Shown one piece after another: positions 5,542 to 7,238 of a stretch of 7,238 nt of DNA. Positions within the stretch are counted from its first letter, which is position 1. Every line of letters starts with the position of its first letter. The stretch comes from an uncultured Clostridia bacterium (GTDB lineage: Bacteria; Bacillota; Clostridia; Peptostreptococcales; Anaerovoracaceae), in assembly GCA_945788655.1 (NCBI GenBank), contig CALZMV010000067.1, positions 1 to 7,238 of the forward strand. Reading direction: 5' to 3'. The position numbers and the translations under genes are program-made. Below the pieces are notes generated by a model. The model worked only from the letters and a program-made list of their open reading frames with translations, searched no databases and was not told where the DNA came from.

Positions 5542-6774
5542 ATGACAGAAATGATTTTTGCAGAGGCTAATGGAAGAGTAATTCCAACAGAAGACAAAAT
5601 TTTTGGCATAAGCAATCGAGCAAAAGCAATGATGGCTGAAAGAGGAAAAGACCGGGTTATTAATGCGACTATCGGGGCACTGCTTGATGACGATGGCAAT
5701 TTAATCGTACTTTCTTCAGTGGACAAGGTTTTTAGAATGTTAACGCCGGAAGAATATGCCGCATATGCGCCTATAGGAGGAATTCCTGAGTTCAAAGAAG
5801 CGGTTAAAAAGGATATGTTCAGAGATTTCAAGCCAAAATGTTTTACGGAAGCTGTGGCCACTCCCGGAGGAACCGGTGCTATTAGAAACGTAGTTTCCAA
5901 TTACTCGAATTATGGTGATAAAGTTCTTACGACAGATTGGCATTGGGCACCATACGGGACAATAATGTCGGAGCAGGGTAGAAGCCTTGAGACTTTTCAA
6001 TTGTTTACAGAAGAAGGCGGATTTAATCATTTTTCTCTAAAGGAAAAAATGTATGAAATATTTAAACTACAGGACAGACTGATTATAATCCTCAACACTC
6101 CATCCCATAATCCGACAGGATATGCCTTGAATAAACAGGAATGGAAATCAGTTATTGACATGCTTAATAATATTCCTTCGGATAAGAAGGTAACGTTGCT
6201 GATAGATGCTGCATACTCTGATTTTGCAGGAGAAGAAAGTGAAGCAAGGGATTATCTGCCTCTGATAGAAGAACTGAACGATAATGTTCTTCCGATAATT
6301 GCGCACAGCCTGTCAAAATCCTATACATTATATGGACTTCGTACCGGAGCTATGATATGCATGGCGAAAACAAAAGAAGTTGCAGAGGAGTTTAAAAGAG
6401 CATGTGAATTTTCTTCAAGAGCATCATGGTCAAACTGCGCAAGAGCAGGTCAGGCAATTCTATCGAAAATATATGCAGATCCGGAACTATTGCAAATGGT
6501 TATGGAAGAAAGAAAGACATATAGAGATATGCTGATAAAAAGAGGTGAAACCTTTATGGAAGAAGCTAAAAAAGTTGGCCTTAAGACTCTTCCGTTCAGA
6601 TCAGGCTTTTTCATCACTATTCCATGCAGCAACCCCGAAGAGGTGGCTTCAAAACTTGAGGAGCAGGGAATTTTTATCGTTCCTCTTGCAAAGGGACTGA
6701 GAGTTTCTGGCGCATCAATTTCTATTGAGGCATGCAGGAAGCTTCCGGCAGCAATCAAAGCTCTAATAAAATAA
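5542..6774 (+). CDS. Class I PLP-dependent aminotransferase (aspartate/aromatic type)
   Basis: A 410-residue fold-type I aminotransferase that moves an amino group between an amino acid and a 2-oxo acid in the cytoplasm. Visible elements are the phosphate-binding GGTGAIR (109-115), an aromatic HWAPYG segment (134-139), SHNPTG (188-193) with Asn190, LLIDAAY with Asp222 (pairs with the PLP ring nitrogen) and Tyr225, the Schiff-base Lys259 in AHSLSKS, Arg267 in LRTG, and Arg387 in LRVSG, the likely binder of the substrate alpha-carboxylate. The motif pattern is closer to the AspC/TyrB branch than to the PatA or HisC branches, but the amino acid used cannot be read from sequence. The start is set by the promoter and AAGGAGGTG. 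It is transcribed alone from its own promoter to its own terminator, so the neighbours give no pathway hint. Confidence 0.9.
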   Translation: MTEMIFAEANGRVIPTEDKIFGISNRAKAMMAERGKDRVINATIGALLDDDGNLIVLSSVDKVFRMLTPEEYAAYAPIGGIPEFKEAVKKDMFRDFKPKCFTEAVATPGGTGAIRNVVSNYSNYGDKVLTTDWHWAPYGTIMSEQGRSLETFQLFTEEGGFNHFSLKEKMYEIFKLQDRLIIILNTPSHNPTGYALNKQEWKSVIDMLNNIPSDKKVTLLIDAAYSDFAGEESEARDYLPLIEELNDNVLPIIAHSLSKSYTLYGLRTGAMICMAKTKEVAEEFKRACEFSSRASWSNCARAGQAILSKIYADPELLQMVMEERKTYRDMLIKRGETFMEEAKKVGLKTLPFRSGFFITIPCSNPEEVASKLEEQGIFIVPLAKGLRVSGASISIEACRKLPAAIKALIK

Positions 6775-6787
6775 TAAACTACATTTT

Positions 6788-6821
6788 GAGACTGAAAATA
6801 TACAATTCAGTCTCTTTTTTT
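6788..6821 (+). terminator. Intrinsic terminator of the aminotransferase gene
   Basis: GAGACTGAA (6788-6796) pairs perfectly with TTCAGTCTC (6806-6814) around a 9-nt loop and is followed by seven T (6815-6821). It begins 13 nt after the aminotransferase stop codon. Confidence 0.93.
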
Positions 6822-6830
6822 GTCAAGCAA

Positions 6831-6859
6831 TTTACATAAAATGACATATATGATATTTT
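6831..6859 (+). promoter_or_regulatory. Possible weak promoter for the YdbC-like gene
   Basis: TTTACA (6831-6836), a 17-nt spacer and TATTTT (6854-6859) lie between the preceding terminator and the YdbC-like gene. The -10 matches the sigma-A consensus at only four of six positions. A promoter is expected here because the upstream gene ends in a strong terminator, but this exact placement is uncertain. Confidence 0.35.
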
Positions 6860-6890
6860 TTAGAAGCAAGGGAAACGGAGGGAGATCATT

Positions 6891-7148
6891 ATGAATAAAG
6901 GCGACGGATTCACTTTTGAGATTACTAAGAATTTAGGCACATTAGCCAAACATACGACAGGCTGGACCAGAGAACTGAACCTTGTTGAGTGGAACGGAAA
7001 CAAGGCTAAATTTGACATCAGAGATTGGGATTCAGAGCATGCCCATATGAGCAAGGGGATAACTTTGCATGAAGATGAGGCTAAACTCTTATCTGAATTA
7101 TTAAACAAGCACTTTCGAGACGGTGCAGAGAAAGGTAGCGAAGAGTAA
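6891..7148 (+). CDS. YdbC-family PC4-like ssDNA-binding protein
   Basis: An 85-residue protein whose core GWTRELNLVEWNG (residues 24-36), KFDIRDWDSEH (40-50) and KGITLHEDEAKLL (55-67) matches the YdbC family, small bacterial relatives of the eukaryotic transcription coactivator PC4. Family knowledge: Lactococcus lactis YdbC has a PC4-like fold, acts as a dimer and binds single-stranded DNA; its cellular role is poorly known. The charged C-terminal tail (residues 74-85) is extra to the core. GGAGG at 6877-6881 lies 9 nt before the ATG. The gene stands alone between the aminotransferase terminator and the right edge, and no clear terminator follows in the 90 nt that remain. Confidence 0.85.
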   Translation: MNKGDGFTFEITKNLGTLAKHTTGWTRELNLVEWNGNKAKFDIRDWDSEHAHMSKGITLHEDEAKLLSELLNKHFRDGAEKGSEE

Positions 7149-7183
7149 ATAATATTAATGAATTAAAAAGGGCCCTTGATGAT

Positions 7184-7208
7184 TGATATGTACCCAGTTT
7201 CCTGGACA
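7184..7208 (+). mobile_element. Possible left terminal repeat of an IS3-family (IS150-group) element
   Basis: The 24 bases beginning TGATATGTACCC (7184) and ending CTGGAC (7207) match the IS150 left end, as I remember it, at about 17 of 24 positions, including the CCCA block and the TGGAC end. The sequence then runs 30 nt to the window edge without coding. IS3-family orfA genes usually start a few tens of bases inside the left end, and an ATG occurs at 7233, but nothing more can be seen. The outer boundary is uncertain because TG dinucleotides also occur at 7177 and 7189. Confidence 0.4.
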
Positions 7209-7238
7209 CATAGATATATGAACTAGGCACACATGGAT

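Noticed and set aside
5493..6030. Minus-strand open frames of 96-135 codons inside the aminotransferase
   Set aside because: They are antisense to conserved aminotransferase motifs and have no domain of their own; one would also start inside conserved coding sequence.
7168..7177. Palindrome AAGGGCCCTT after the YdbC-like gene
   Set aside because: A 10-bp palindrome without loop or following T-tract cannot act as an intrinsic terminator and may be chance; no partner copy is seen in the window.
7233..7238. ATG at the right edge as a possible IS orfA start
   Set aside because: Only two codons are visible and the upstream ribosome binding site is weak, so no coding feature can be supported.
1..7238. 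CRISPR arrays, tRNA/rRNA genes, riboswitches, phage att sites
   Set aside because: No direct repeat series, no tRNA cloverleaf, no riboswitch-like leader and no integrase context were found; the intergenic spaces are all short and accounted for by promoters and terminators.

Overview
The window is about 7.2 kb of AT-rich bacterial DNA and reads as a low-GC, endospore-forming member of the Firmicutes, most likely an anaerobic Clostridia lineage. This rests on strong GGAGG-type ribosome binding sites, codon use rich in A and T, a Firmicutes-type EcfA1/EcfA2/EcfT module, a SpoIIQ-like sporulation protein with a sigma-F-type promoter, and a YdbC/PC4-like small protein. A more exact placement cannot be supported from the sequence alone.

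Positions 11-4629 (+ strand) form one tightly packed six-gene operon. In order it holds a YwaF/TIGR02206 integral membrane protein, a divergent type I 3-dehydroquinate dehydratase homologue, ecfA1, ecfA2, ecfT and trmB. Gaps are 2 and 3 nt, followed by overlaps of 16, 1 and 1 nt. The operon ends in a hairpin at 4637-4697 that has an A-tract on one side and a T-tract on the other, so it can stop transcription from both directions. The ECF genes encode the shared energising module of vitamin/metal importers; no substrate-binding S component lies in the window. trmB encodes the tRNA m7G46 methyltransferase.

Positions 4723-5415 (- strand) encode a membrane-anchored LytM/M23 domain protein that looks like SpoIIQ. 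It converges on the operon. Upstream of it is a close match to a forespore sigma-F promoter (GTATA, 15 nt, GCAAACACTA). Divergent from it, a near-consensus sigma-A promoter (TTGTAA, 17 nt, TATAAT) drives a class I PLP-dependent aminotransferase (5542-6774), which ends in a clean intrinsic terminator (6788-6821). For both divergent genes, promoter and ribosome-binding-site placement shows that the longest open frame overstates the N-terminus.

Positions 6891-7148 encode a small YdbC-family (PC4-like, ssDNA-binding) protein. The last ~55 bases hold no gene but contain a stretch resembling the left terminal repeat of an IS150-group IS3-family insertion sequence, cut by the window edge.

Most of this is ordinary housekeeping DNA. 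The points most worth a second look are the dehydroquinate dehydratase homologue, which keeps its Lys/His/Glu catalytic residues but has replaced two substrate-binding arginines (by Cys and Lys), its place in an ECF-transporter operon away from aromatic-pathway genes, and the possible IS end at the right edge.
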